NCBI GenBank assembly: GCA_024508675.1 | Contig: JANINQ010000006.1 | Coordinates: forward strand, 62,001 to 126,000 | Source: Afipia sp. | GTDB lineage: Bacteria > Pseudomonadota > Alphaproteobacteria > Rhizobiales > Xanthobacteraceae | Reading direction: 5' to 3' | Length of the DNA stretch: 64,000 bases | In this document: positions 36,166-44,882 of the stretch, one piece after another | Layout of the letters: every line of letters begins with the position of its first letter | Position numbering within the stretch: the stretch's first letter is position 1 | Notes under the pieces: generated by a model | What the model saw: the letters and a program-made list of their open reading frames with translations, nothing else | Databases searched by the model: none | What the model was told of the DNA's origin: nothing | Position numbers and translations under genes: made by a program

Positions 36166-37764
36166 ATGAGCACGACATTCCACAGCGGTATCTCAAACTC
36201 CACCGACATCCTCATCGTCGGTGGCGGGCTCGCGGGGCTGTTCTGCGCGCTGAAGCTCGCGCCCCGCCCCGTCACGGTGATTTCCGCCGCGCCTCTCGGC
36301 GAAGGCGCATCCAGCGCATGGGCGCAGGGCGGCATCGCAGCCGCTGTCGGTGAAGGCGACACTCCGGAAGCCCATGCCGCCGATACAGTTGCAGTGGGCG
36401 GCGGCATCGTCGATGAAGCCGTCGCGCTCAGTCTTGCGCGTGAAGCGCCTGCACGCATCCACGATCTCCTGCACTACGGCGTGCCGTTCGACCGGGATCT
36501 CGAAGGAAAGCTCGCCGTCGGGCGCGAGGCGGCGCACTCGGCGCGGCGCATCGTCCATGTGCAGGGCGACATGGCGGGCAAGGCCATCATCGCCGCGCTG
36601 ATCACAGCGGTACGCAACACGCCGTCGATCCGCGTCATCGAAGGCTATGCCGCGGAAGCATTGCTGACCGAGGGTGACACGGTGACCGGGCTGCAGCTGC
36701 GCAAGGCCGACGATCCGGCAGCCGCACCGGTCATCATCGCGTCGCGCGCCATCGTACTTGCGACCGGCGGCATCGGACATCTCTATGCGGTGACGACCAA
36801 TCCGGCGGAGGCCAACGGCATCGGCCTTGCCATCGCGGCCCGCGCGGGCGCGGTCATCGCCGATCCGGAATTCGTGCAGTTTCATCCGACCGCGCTCAAT
36901 GTCGGGCGCGATCCGGCGCCGCTGGCGACCGAGGCCCTGCGCGGCGAAGGCGCGATCCTCATCAACGGCAAGGACGAGCGCTTTATGCTGGCGCGCGACC
37001 CGCTGGCGGAGTTTGCGCCGCGCGATGTGGTGGCGCGCGGCGTGTTCGCGGAAATCGCCGCAGGCCGCGGCGCGTATCTCGATGCAAGATCGCTCGGCCC
37101 GCACCTTGCCGGCAAATTCCCGGGCTTCCATGCCAAGTGCATGGCGGCAGGCCTTGATCCGGCCACGCAGCCAATCCCGATCGCGCCCGCCGCGCACTAC
37201 CACATGGGCGGCATCGCCGTGGATCATCACGGCCGCACATCGCTCAAGGGCCTGTGGGCCGGCGGCGAAGTGTCATGCACCGGCGCGCATGGCGCCAACC
37301 GGCTCGCGTCCAATTCGCTGCTGGAAGCCGTGGTCTATGCTGCACGCATCGCCGATGACATCAACGGGCAGACCATTGCGCGCGCACCGGCTCCGACGAC
37401 GCCGCAAGTCCGGCCCAATGCCGCGATGCCGCCGCTCCGCGAGGCCAACCTGCGCGCGATGATGAGTTCGCATGTCGGCGTGATCCGCAATGGCGATGAT
37501 CTCGCGGAAGCGATCCGCACCTTCGTGGTGATCGAGCAGACCACCGGCAACATCGCGCTCCGCAACATGGCGACCACCGCGCTGATCGTGGCGGCGTCCG
37601 CATGGTCGCGGCGCGAGAGTCGCGGCGCCCATGAGCGTTCCGACACTCCGGCGGAAGACGCTACGCAGCGGCATCGCACCATGACCACGCTCGATGAAGC
37701 ACGCAATGTCGCCGCATCGCTGGTGAACACTGCATCTCTCAAACGCACTTCTGCAGGAGCCTGA
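36166..37764 (+). CDS. nadB: L-aspartate oxidase NadB
   Basis: A 532-residue flavoprotein oxidising L-aspartate to iminoaspartate, the NadA substrate. FAD loop [16 protein letters not shown] near residue 10; [12 protein letters not shown], the ATGGIGHLY loop, QFHPTAL and the [29 protein letters not shown] region are all typical. Start ATG at 36166. It is separated from nadA by about 150 bp containing a repeat, and from nadC by 2 bp. Confidence 0.96.
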   Translation: MSTTFHSGISNSTDILIVGGGLAGLFCALKLAPRPVTVISAAPLGEGASSAWAQGGIAAAVGEGDTPEAHAADTVAVGGGIVDEAVALSLAREAPARIHDLLHYGVPFDRDLEGKLAVGREAAHSARRIVHVQGDMAGKAIIAALITAVRNTPSIRVIEGYAAEALLTEGDTVTGLQLRKADDPAAAPVIIASRAIVLATGGIGHLYAVTTNPAEANGIGLAIAARAGAVIADPEFVQFHPTALNVGRDPAPLATEALRGEGAILINGKDERFMLARDPLAEFAPRDVVARGVFAEIAAGRGAYLDARSLGPHLAGKFPGFHAKCMAAGLDPATQPIPIAPAAHYHMGGIAVDHHGRTSLKGLWAGGEVSCTGAHGANRLASNSLLEAVVYAARIADDINGQTIARAPAPTTPQVRPNAAMPPLREANLRAMMSSHVGVIRNGDDLAEAIRTFVVIEQTTGNIALRNMATTALIVAASAWSRRESRGAHERSDTPAEDATQRHRTMTTLDEARNVAASLVNTASLKRTSAGA

Positions 37765-37766
37765 CC

Positions 37767-38660
37767 ATGAGCATCAGCGATGTTCTCAACCCCGCAGCTC
37801 TCATGCACCCGGACGCCTTCCTCTCGCCGCTGGCCATCGAGGAGGCGGTGGCGCGCGCGCTGGCCGAGGATCTTGGCCGCGCCGGTGACGTGACATCCAC
37901 CGCGACCATTCCTCCGGCGGTTCACGCTCATGCCATTCTTGTCGCGCGGCAGGCCGGGGTGATCGCGGGACTGCCACTCGCCGTCGCGGTGTTTCAGCGC
38001 CTGTCGCCGGACATCAACATTCAGGCCCATGTGCGCGACGGCAACGCCGTCGCCAAGGGCGCGCATGTGCTGACCATCTCCGGCCCGGCCCGCGCCGTGC
38101 TGGCCGGTGAGCGCACCGCGCTGAATTTTGTCGGACGCATGTCCGGCATCGCCACGCTGACGTCGGATTACATCCGCCATGCAGGCGTGACGAAAATGCG
38201 CATCTGCGACACCCGCAAGACCACACCGGGCCTGCGCGCGCTGGAGAAATATGCCGTGCGCTGCGGCGGCGGCTTCAATCACCGCTTCGGCCTCGACGAC
38301 GCGATCCTGATCAAGGACAACCACATCGCCGTCGCGGGCGGCGTCAAGCCGGTGCTGGAACGCGCGCGCGCACATGTCGGTCATCTGGTCAAGATCGAGA
38401 TCGAGGTCGATACGCTCGATCAGCTCCGCGAGGTGCTGGCGACGGGTCTTGCGGATGTGGTGATGCTCGACAACATGGACATTCCGATGCTGCGCGAGGC
38501 CGTCGCCATCACGGATGGCCGCGTGGTGCTAGAAGTCTCCGGCGGCGTCACGCTGGCGTCGATTGCGGAGATTGCGAAGACCGGCGTGGACTATGTGTCG
38601 TCCGGCGCGCTGACGCATTCCGCGCCGAACTTCGATGTCGCGCTGGATATCGATGCGTAA
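37767..38660 (+). CDS. nadC: Nicotinate-nucleotide pyrophosphorylase (carboxylating) NadC
   Basis: A 297-residue quinolinate phosphoribosyltransferase forming nicotinate mononucleotide. Conserved stretches: [14 protein letters not shown], the [21 protein letters not shown] region, [20 protein letters not shown] and MLDNMD. The ATG at 37767 lies 2 bp after nadB, so nadBC are coupled. The last gene of the nad operon; no clear terminator follows. Confidence 0.96.
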   Translation: MSISDVLNPAALMHPDAFLSPLAIEEAVARALAEDLGRAGDVTSTATIPPAVHAHAILVARQAGVIAGLPLAVAVFQRLSPDINIQAHVRDGNAVAKGAHVLTISGPARAVLAGERTALNFVGRMSGIATLTSDYIRHAGVTKMRICDTRKTTPGLRALEKYAVRCGGGFNHRFGLDDAILIKDNHIAVAGGVKPVLERARAHVGHLVKIEIEVDTLDQLREVLATGLADVVMLDNMDIPMLREAVAITDGRVVLEVSGGVTLASIAEIAKTGVDYVSSGALTHSAPNFDVALDIDA

Positions 38661-38742
38661 ATAGCAACACTCCGGATTTTCATGCGGGGCCTGACCCACG
38701 CGTCTATCTCGAAGAGATTCTATCTATACTGGAGCAGCTATT

Positions 38743-38952
38743 GTGCCGTACGCAATAAGAGGCCCTATTAATTCTAGCTACCCAACAGCCGAAGCGGTTT
38801 GTGAGGCACTAGCTTTCCTTGGGCGAGAAGGAATCTTTGACATTATTATCTTGGACCCGAGTGGTGCCGAGATCAGCCAAATCGAGGTGCTGAAGCTGGC
38901 CATCGCAGAAAAGAATCAAACAAAAGATGGATCGTCGGGTCAATCTCGGTAA
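38743..38952 (+). CDS. Small hypothetical protein in an AT-rich islet (69 aa)
   Basis: A 69-residue ORF with GTG start and GGAG upstream; protein begins MPYAIRGPINSSYPTAEAV with a mixed alpha/beta look and a polar tail. Base composition of about 38700-38950 is near 48% GC, well below its neighbours, which suggests recent acquisition. Its stop overlaps an ATG (TAATG) of a further short frame running antisense into the sleB gene. No family recognised. Confidence 0.45.
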   Translation: MPYAIRGPINSSYPTAEAVCEALAFLGREGIFDIIILDPSGAEISQIEVLKLAIAEKNQTKDGSSGQSR

Positions 38953-38995
38953 TGACGAATGAGATTCTTGAAAATATCGCGTTTCAAGTTAAGCT

Positions 38996-40456
38996 TTACC
39001 TCCCGCCCGAAATCTCAGCCGAGCTTTTTGCCGCATTGGCAAGCTCCGCCGAGATCGCGGCAGTCTGCGCCTCGGTGCCCCATGTCGGCGCATCCTTGCC
39101 GTCGCCCCAGGCGCGCGGACGATAGAAGGTATGTACGCCGTACTTATACATCTTCTTCATCTCGTTCACCCATGACGGGCGCACCCAGTAGGCGTGATAG
39201 TGCGTGGACTTGCCGACTTCCGGCAGCCACAGGCGGCCGTCGAGAGATTCCTTCGCGATCTTCTTCGCGCGCTCCCACATATCCGGCTCCTTCACCACAT
39301 CGCGGATGCCGTCGCAGGCGAAGGTGAACTGGCAGGACAGGTGACGGTGCGAGTTCTGATAGACCACGCCGCACACCGTGGTCGGGTAGTAGCCGGAGAA
39401 GGCGCGGTTCAGCACCACCTGCGCCACCGCGATCTGGCCGCGCACCGCTTCGCCGCGCGCTTCGAAGTAAATTGCATCGGTCAGGCACTTCTCGGACTTG
39501 GCGCGGGTCTTGGCATCAAGACCGAGACGCTCCGCCGGTGTACGAGGACGCTGGCTTTCGCCGGTGACCTCCCCCTTGCTGGCGACGCTTTCGCCGCCGG
39601 CGGAGGGAAGCGACGATTCGTCGGCAGGCCGCACCGCGGGCATCTTCATATCGGGGTCGACGCCGGGCAACACGATGACCGGCTCTTCGCCAGGCTGCCA
39701 GCGCTCGAGCGATCCGCTCGAAAGGCCGAGCGATGAATTGCCGAAGAACAGGGTCGCGGTCTGGAACGAGAAGCCATCGCGGTTGGGCGCGGCTTCCGCA
39801 GCAACGCTTTCCTCGGCTCCTGCCGGAGGTTTCGCGTTCAGCGGATGATCGGCGGGAATGTCCTGCAGCGAGACAGAGGATTCATACTGTGGGAGACGCG
39901 GCGCATTCAACGCGGCTTCAAGCTCGGCATCGAGCGGCGCGGCATTGGCTGGCGCAGGATTCGCAGGCTCCGCTTCCGCCGTCTTCGCACCACGAACCGA
40001 AGCATTGGAATTCGGCTGATCCTGCTCCGGCTGTGGAGCAGCGGCAGGCACGGCAACTTCGGGCACATAGATCGGAAGACGATCACCCTTGGACGAGCGG
40101 ACCACCTTCGGAAAATCGGATTTCTGCCACGGACGCAACACCGGCCCCAGCGGATCGCGGCCAAGCGAACCGGTCACATCAACGCTGGTGCTGTCGAGGC
40201 TGGCAAGACGATAGGTCGGGGTTTCGCGGGTATGCGTGCCGATCGGCCGCGGCAGATTGAACGAAGCCACCTGCAGCATGCGACGCGAGGATGCGAAGAT
40301 GTATTCCTGCCAGCGCTCGGCGACGCCAGGCTGCCGCGCCAAGAGCGACGCGAGATCCTGATAGCCGATTTCGGTCGGCATCGCTGTCAGAAGACAGAGA
40401 AGAAAGCCGAAGGGCGCGAACCGCGCGCCCTTCGACCCGTTACGCAACACAGACAT
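38996..40456 (-). CDS. Cell wall hydrolase, SleB-type (Hydrolase_2 domain)
   Basis: A 486-residue protein. After an N-terminal hydrophobic segment (about 10-28) comes a long Pro/Ala/Glu-rich region, then a C-terminal SleB/Hydrolase_2 domain (about 330-455) with CLTDAIYFEARGE (catalytic Glu) and QIAVAQVVLNR, HYHAYWVRPSW and GVHTFYRP. Such domains are lytic transglycosylase-like and cut peptidoglycan. ATG at 40456 is preferred, giving a short positive N-terminus before the hydrophobic stretch; an upstream ATG at 40504 is possible. It is convergent with the AT-rich islet. Confidence 0.85.
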   Translation of the reverse strand: MSVLRNGSKGARFAPFGFLLCLLTAMPTEIGYQDLASLLARQPGVAERWQEYIFASSRRMLQVASFNLPRPIGTHTRETPTYRLASLDSTSVDVTGSLGRDPLGPVLRPWQKSDFPKVVRSSKGDRLPIYVPEVAVPAAAPQPEQDQPNSNASVRGAKTAEAEPANPAPANAAPLDAELEAALNAPRLPQYESSVSLQDIPADHPLNAKPPAGAEESVAAEAAPNRDGFSFQTATLFFGNSSLGLSSGSLERWQPGEEPVIVLPGVDPDMKMPAVRPADESSLPSAGGESVASKGEVTGESQRPRTPAERLGLDAKTRAKSEKCLTDAIYFEARGEAVRGQIAVAQVVLNRAFSGYYPTTVCGVVYQNSHRHLSCQFTFACDGIRDVVKEPDMWERAKKIAKESLDGRLWLPEVGKSTHYHAYWVRPSWVNEMKKMYKYGVHTFYRPRAWGDGKDAPTWGTEAQTAAISAELANAAKSSAEISGGR

Positions 40457-40723
40457 CGATACGCTCACGCAACGAACGCTTATACACACGCAACCGGACG
40501 GCACATTCGGTACAATCCGATCGATTTCGTTGGTATCGAATTAAAGTTGCCGCGGGGTTAATCGGCGCGTCCGCCGCGCCACACGCAAGTTCGCACCTGA
40601 AATCGCGCGATCACATCGAAAGCCTTGGTAAACAGGGCGTCCAGCAAGGTGGTAAACATCGCGTCAACAAAAATAATGAACGTAAAATAGTAAGAGTTCC
40701 ATTTCCGGATACGCGGTGAACAT

Positions 40724-40842
40724 CGTCATTGCGAGTCAACGGGTCGGCGCGAAGCGCCGCCCGATGATAACCTCCACGAAGCAACGAAATTCCCCACAGG
40801 TGAGGCATGGATTGCTTCGTCGCTTCGCTCCTCGCAATGACG
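40724..40842. repeat. REP-like repeat, copy B
   Basis: CGTCATTGCGAG at the left and GGATTGCTTCGTCGCTTCGC with CTCCTCGCAATGACG at the right: the same end sequences as copies A and C, with a longer central insert. Confidence 0.9.
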
Positions 40843-40854
40843 AAGAGTGTCTAA

Positions 40855-40886
40855 AAAAGCAAAATGCCCGGGACAAGCCCGGGCAT
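40855..40886 (-). terminator. Terminator of ppdK
   Basis: Read leftward: stem ATGCCCGGG / CCCGGGCAT with a five-base loop, then TTTTGCTTTTTT. It lies about 30 bp past the ppdK stop. Confidence 0.88.
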
Positions 40887-40914
40887 CGCAACGATTCATA
40901 TTGCGCCAGTCAGC

Positions 40915-43764
40915 TCACGCCTGGCTGGCGGCGGCCTTGCCGAGCGCGGCCTGCGCCGCCGCGAGGCGTGCGATCGGCACGCGATAGGGCGAGCACGACA
41001 CGTAGTCGAGACCGACATCGTGGCAGAACGTCACCGAGGCGGGATCGCCGCCGTGTTCGCCGCAGATGCCCATCTTGAGATTGGGGCGGGTCTTGCGGCC
41101 GCGCTGCACGCCGATCTTCACCAGTTCGCCGACGCCGTCGCGGTCCACCGAGATGAACGGATCGATGTCGATGATGCCGCGCGAGACATAGGTGCCGAGG
41201 AAGCTCGCGGCGTCGTCGCGGCTGATGCCGAACGCGGTCTGAGTCAGATCGTTGGTGCCGAACGAGAAGAACTCGGCGGTCTTGGCGATATCGCCCGCCA
41301 TCAGACAGGCGCGCGGCAGTTCGATCATGGTGCCGGTCTGATAGTTCAGCTTCACGCCGGTCTCCTTGGTCACGGAATTGGCAGTCGCATCGATGCGCGC
41401 CTTGACCAGATCGAACTCCGCCTTGGTCGCGATCAGCGGCACCATCACCTCAAGCCCGACCGGCTTGCCGGTGCGCTTGCCCGCTTCCACCGCGGCTTCG
41501 AAAATGGCCCGCGCCTGCATTTCCGCGATTTCCGGATAGGCTATCGCAAGACGGCAGCCACGGAAGCCGAGCATCGGGTTGAACTCGGAGAGTTCACGCG
41601 CGCGATCCGCGATCTTGCGCGCATCGGTGTTCATCGCGCGGGCGACTTCCTCGATCTCGCTCTGCGAGTGCGGCAGGAACTCGTGCAGCGGCGGATCGAG
41701 CAGGCGGATGGTGACCGGCAGACCCTTCATGATCTCGAACAGATCAACGAAGTCGGCGCGCTGCATCGGCAGCAGCTTTGCGAGCGCCGAGCGGCGCGAG
41801 CCTTCGTCCTCGGCGAGGATCATCTCGCGCACCGTGCGGATGCGCGTTTCCTCGAAGAACATATGCTCGGTGCGGCAGAGGCCGATGCCTTCGGTGCCGA
41901 ACTTCAGCGCGGTGCGCGCATCCGCAGGCGTATCCGCGTTGGTGCGGACCTTCAGCTTGCGGACCTGATCGGCCCAGCCCATCAGCGTGTTGAAGTCGCC
42001 GGACAGTTCCGGCTCGATCATCGGCATGCGGCCGGCCAGAACCTGACCGAGCGAACCGTCGATGGTGATGACATCACCCGCCTTGAAGGTGCGGTTGCCG
42101 ATGGTCATCATGCCGCGTCCGTAATCGACGCGCACGGTGCCGCAACCTGAGACGCAGGGCTTGCCCATGCCGCGCGCGACCACCGCCGCATGGGACGTCA
42201 TGCCGCCGCGCGTGGTGAGGATGCCTTCCGCAGCGTGCATGCCGTGAATGTCTTCCGGCGAGGTTTCGACACGCACCAGGATGACCTTGCGGCCATCGGC
42301 CTGCAGCTTGGCGGCTTCGTCGGACGAGAACACGATTTCACCCGCAGCCGCGCCCGGCGATGCGGGAAGACCGGTGGCGATGACGTCGCGCTTGGCGACG
42401 GGATCGATGGTCGGATGCAGCAACTGATCCAATGAGGCCGGATCGATCCGGGTGATCGCGTCCTTCCTGGTGATCAGGCCTTCATTGGCGAGATCGACCG
42501 CGATGCGCAGCGACGCCTTCGCAGTGCGCTTGCCGTTGCGGGTCTGCAGCATCCACAGCTTGCCCTGCTCCACCGTGAATTCCATGTCCTGCATGTCACG
42601 GTAGTGCTTTTCGAGCTGGGTGTAGATGCGCGTCAGCTCCTTGAACGCGTCCGGCATCGCGACTTCCATCGACGCCTTGTCGGAGCCGGACTCCTTGCGC
42701 GCATGTTCGGTGATGTCCTGCGGCGTGCGGATGCCCGCCACCACGTCCTCGCCCTGCGCGTTGATGAGGAACTCACCGTAAAGGCGCTTCTCGCCGGTCG
42801 ACGGATTGCGCGTGAACGCAACGCCGGTGGCCGAGGTATCGCCCATGTTGCCGAACACCATGGACTGGATGTTGACGGCGGTGCCCCATGATTCCGGAAT
42901 GTCATGCAGGCGGCGATAGGTCACCGCGCGCGCATTCATCCAGGACGAGAACACCGCGCCGATCGCGCCCCAGAGCTGCGCATGCGGGTCCTGCGGGAAA
43001 TCCTCGCCGGTTTCGCGCGCGACAGCTTCCTTGTAGCGGCCGACCAATTCGACCCAATCATCGGCGGTCAGTTCGGTGTCGAGCGAATAGCCCTTGCTGT
43101 CCTTGTAGGTGTCGAGAATGTCTTCGAAGTGATGATGTTCGAAGCCGAGCACCACATCCGAATACATCGTGATGAAGCGGCGATAGCTGTCATAGGCGAA
43201 CCGGCGGTCGCCCGAGAGCTGCGACAGAGCTTCAACGGTGGTGTCGTTGAGGCCGAGATTGAGCACGGTGTCCATCATGCCCGGCATCGAGGCGCGGCCG
43301 CCGGAGCGCACCGAAACCAGCAGCGGGTTCTTCGCGTCGCCGAATGTCTTGCCGGCGATCTTGCCGACAGTGACCAGCGCCTTCTCGACCTGCGACTTCA
43401 GATCCTTCGGATAGGTTTTGCCGTTGGCGTAAAAATAAGTGCAGACCGAGGTCGGGATCGTGAAACCCGGAGGCACCGGCAATCCGAGGTTCGCCATCTC
43501 GGCGAGGTTCGCGCCCTTGCCGCCCAGCAGGTCGCGCATGTTGGCCTTGCCCTCGGCGCGGCCATCACCAAACGTGTAGACCCACTTGCCGGCCTGAACG
43601 GCCTGGGTCGCCTTCTTTGCAACGGGTGCGGGCTTCGCAGCGGGTTTGCTCGCCGGCTTCGCCGCAGCGGATTTCTTCGCGGCGGGCTTTGCCTTCGCGG
43701 CGGGCTTCGATTTGGCTTTGGGGGAGGACTTTGCGGCGGATTTCTTCGATGAGGCTTTGGCCAT
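40915..43764 (-). CDS. ppdK: Pyruvate, phosphate dikinase with Lys/Ala-rich N-terminal extension
   Basis: A 949-residue PPDK interconverting pyruvate, ATP and phosphate with PEP, AMP and pyrophosphate. From about residue 60 all PPDK parts are present: GGKGANLAEM, SVRSGGRASMPGMMDTVLN, the phospho-His loop GGMTSHAAVVARGMGKPCVSG, and the C-terminal PEP-binding barrel with FSFGTNDLTQ and CGEHGGDP. Residues 1-55 are an unusual run of Lys/Ala/Pro repeats resembling histone H1 tails, absent from most PPDKs. ATG at 43764 has GGAAG upstream. A 14-bp inverted repeat lies in the promoter region. Confidence 0.95.
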   Translation of the reverse strand: MAKASSKKSAAKSSPKAKSKPAAKAKPAAKKSAAAKPASKPAAKPAPVAKKATQAVQAGKWVYTFGDGRAEGKANMRDLLGGKGANLAEMANLGLPVPPGFTIPTSVCTYFYANGKTYPKDLKSQVEKALVTVGKIAGKTFGDAKNPLLVSVRSGGRASMPGMMDTVLNLGLNDTTVEALSQLSGDRRFAYDSYRRFITMYSDVVLGFEHHHFEDILDTYKDSKGYSLDTELTADDWVELVGRYKEAVARETGEDFPQDPHAQLWGAIGAVFSSWMNARAVTYRRLHDIPESWGTAVNIQSMVFGNMGDTSATGVAFTRNPSTGEKRLYGEFLINAQGEDVVAGIRTPQDITEHARKESGSDKASMEVAMPDAFKELTRIYTQLEKHYRDMQDMEFTVEQGKLWMLQTRNGKRTAKASLRIAVDLANEGLITRKDAITRIDPASLDQLLHPTIDPVAKRDVIATGLPASPGAAAGEIVFSSDEAAKLQADGRKVILVRVETSPEDIHGMHAAEGILTTRGGMTSHAAVVARGMGKPCVSGCGTVRVDYGRGMMTIGNRTFKAGDVITIDGSLGQVLAGRMPMIEPELSGDFNTLMGWADQVRKLKVRTNADTPADARTALKFGTEGIGLCRTEHMFFEETRIRTVREMILAEDEGSRRSALAKLLPMQRADFVDLFEIMKGLPVTIRLLDPPLHEFLPHSQSEIEEVARAMNTDARKIADRARELSEFNPMLGFRGCRLAIAYPEIAEMQARAIFEAAVEAGKRTGKPVGLEVMVPLIATKAEFDLVKARIDATANSVTKETGVKLNYQTGTMIELPRACLMAGDIAKTAEFFSFGTNDLTQTAFGISRDDAASFLGTYVSRGIIDIDPFISVDRDGVGELVKIGVQRGRKTRPNLKMGICGEHGGDPASVTFCHDVGLDYVSCSPYRVPIARLAAAQAALGKAAASQA

Positions 43765-43870
43765 GGCTTCCAGACGCTGCATGAGTGAAACGGCAGCGGC
43801 GTTACACCACGGCGGCACATGCGCGCGCAAGCGGCGTTGAGCCGATATTCGCGTTTTAGATCACGAACGG

Positions 43871-43935
43871 TTTCAGATTGTTACAGAAATGGGCAAAATC
43901 TCCAGCATTGCGCTCAATCCCGTAACAATCTGAAA
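43871..43935. repeat. 14-bp inverted repeat upstream of ppdK
   Basis: TTTCAGATTGTTAC (43871-43884) and its exact reverse complement (43922-43935), 37 bp apart. It lies between the ppdK start and the 3' end of the DUF3096 gene, so it may be a two-site operator for ppdK or a structure at the DUF3096 mRNA end. Confidence 0.7.
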
Positions 43936-43942
43936 TATTCCG

Positions 43943-44086
43943 TTACTTAATGATCCCCAGGCCGATGATCCCGACAAGGATCAGATAGATCGCCACGATG
44001 AAGTTCAGCAGCCGCGGCATGATGAGAATCAACACGCCAGCGATGAGTGCGACGATCGGCTGGATGTGGGCGATACTGACAGACAT
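43943..44086 (-). CDS. DUF3096 small membrane protein (47 aa)
   Basis: A 47-residue protein with two hydrophobic segments (IQPIVALIAGVLILIMPRLL and NFIVAIYLILVGIIGLGII) matching the DUF3096 family of small membrane proteins. ATG at 44086 follows GGGAGG at good spacing. Function unknown. Confidence 0.82.
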   Translation of the reverse strand: MSVSIAHIQPIVALIAGVLILIMPRLLNFIVAIYLILVGIIGLGIIK

Positions 44087-44403
44087 AGGGCCTCCCCGGC
44101 ATTGAAAACAAAAACACGATTTGGAAACGCAACGACTGCGAATCGAGAAGGAATCTATCCTTCCCTCACGCATGGGAACATCTAACGGCGCGAACACGCG
44201 GTGAGTTCCATGACGTTTCAAACTTCTGCCGCCATGGCGGCGCGCTTCCCACGAAAACACCGCGGTGAAATCACAATCGCCCAGGAACGATGAGCGGCGG
44301 ACGTCATTGTCACGGCTGTTGATCGGCCCGTGCCGGTTTCAGGCCGTGATCGGCGCAGGCAACCGCAAGCGCGATCTGGCTGTTTTCAATCGAGGAGAAA
44401 GCC
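44087..44403. other. Intergenic region between DUF3096 and DUF1236 genes
   Basis: About 317 bp between divergent genes, expected to hold both promoters. No gene, repeat or RNA structure was recognised. Confidence 0.45.
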
Positions 44404-44766
44404 ATGCGTAATCCCCTTCTCGCAGCAGCGCTGCTGGCCACCGCCACGGCGATGCCGCTCGCGGCTCAGGCCCAGCAGCGCATCATTGTCGAGGAAGGTG
44501 TGACCACCGGCCTCGCAGGCCCCGGTGTCGGCATCATCTCGGAAGATGAGCGTCCGCGCTTCCGCCAGTATATCGTCGAGGAACGTGTGCCGTCCTACTC
44601 CATCGATGCGCCGGTGCGCGTCGGCACCGTGCTGCCGGAAAGCGGCGTGACCTATTACGACGTGCCGCAGCAATACGGCGCGACCAGCTATCGCTACACT
44701 GTGGTCAACGACCGGCCGATCCTGGTCGAGCCGCGCACGCGGCGCGTAATGCAGGTGATCGATTAG
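44404..44766 (+). CDS. DUF1236 domain secreted protein
   Basis: A 120-residue protein with a signal peptide (1-23, ending AQA) and a DUF1236 domain: FRQYIVEERVPSY, VRVGTVLPESGVTYYDVP, YRYTVVNDRPILVEPRTRRV. Abundant in Bradyrhizobium-type genomes and usually periplasmic; function unknown. GAGGAG upstream of the ATG. A strong terminator follows. Confidence 0.9.
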   Translation: MRNPLLAAALLATATAMPLAAQAQQRIIVEEGVTTGLAGPGVGIISEDERPRFRQYIVEERVPSYSIDAPVRVGTVLPESGVTYYDVPQQYGATSYRYTVVNDRPILVEPRTRRVMQVID

Positions 44767-44829
44767 CGCAGGCGTTCAGTCCCGTTTGCGCTGACCGGTT
44801 CTCCCCCGCCGCCCGGCGCAAGCGAACAG

Positions 44830-44860
44830 CCCCGCACGGATCGCCGTGCGGGGTTTTTTC
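44830..44860 (+). terminator. Terminator after the DUF1236 gene
   Basis: 10-bp perfect stem CCCCGCACGG / CCGTGCGGGG with a four-base loop and six T residues. Confidence 0.93.
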
Positions 44861-44882
44861 GTTTGAGTCTTACTTACGGAAA

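Larger units (their letters stand above)
40457..40914. other. Intergenic region between sleB and ppdK
   Basis: About 460 bp without a gene. It holds the sleB promoter side (AT-richer 40640-40700), a REP-like repeat copy (40724-40842) and the ppdK terminator (40855-40886). Confidence 0.6.

Noticed and set aside
38952-39125. 57-codon frame coupled to the AT-rich small ORF
   Set aside because: Two thirds is antisense to the sleB 3' end, so it is not listed as a gene; kept as part of the islet finding.
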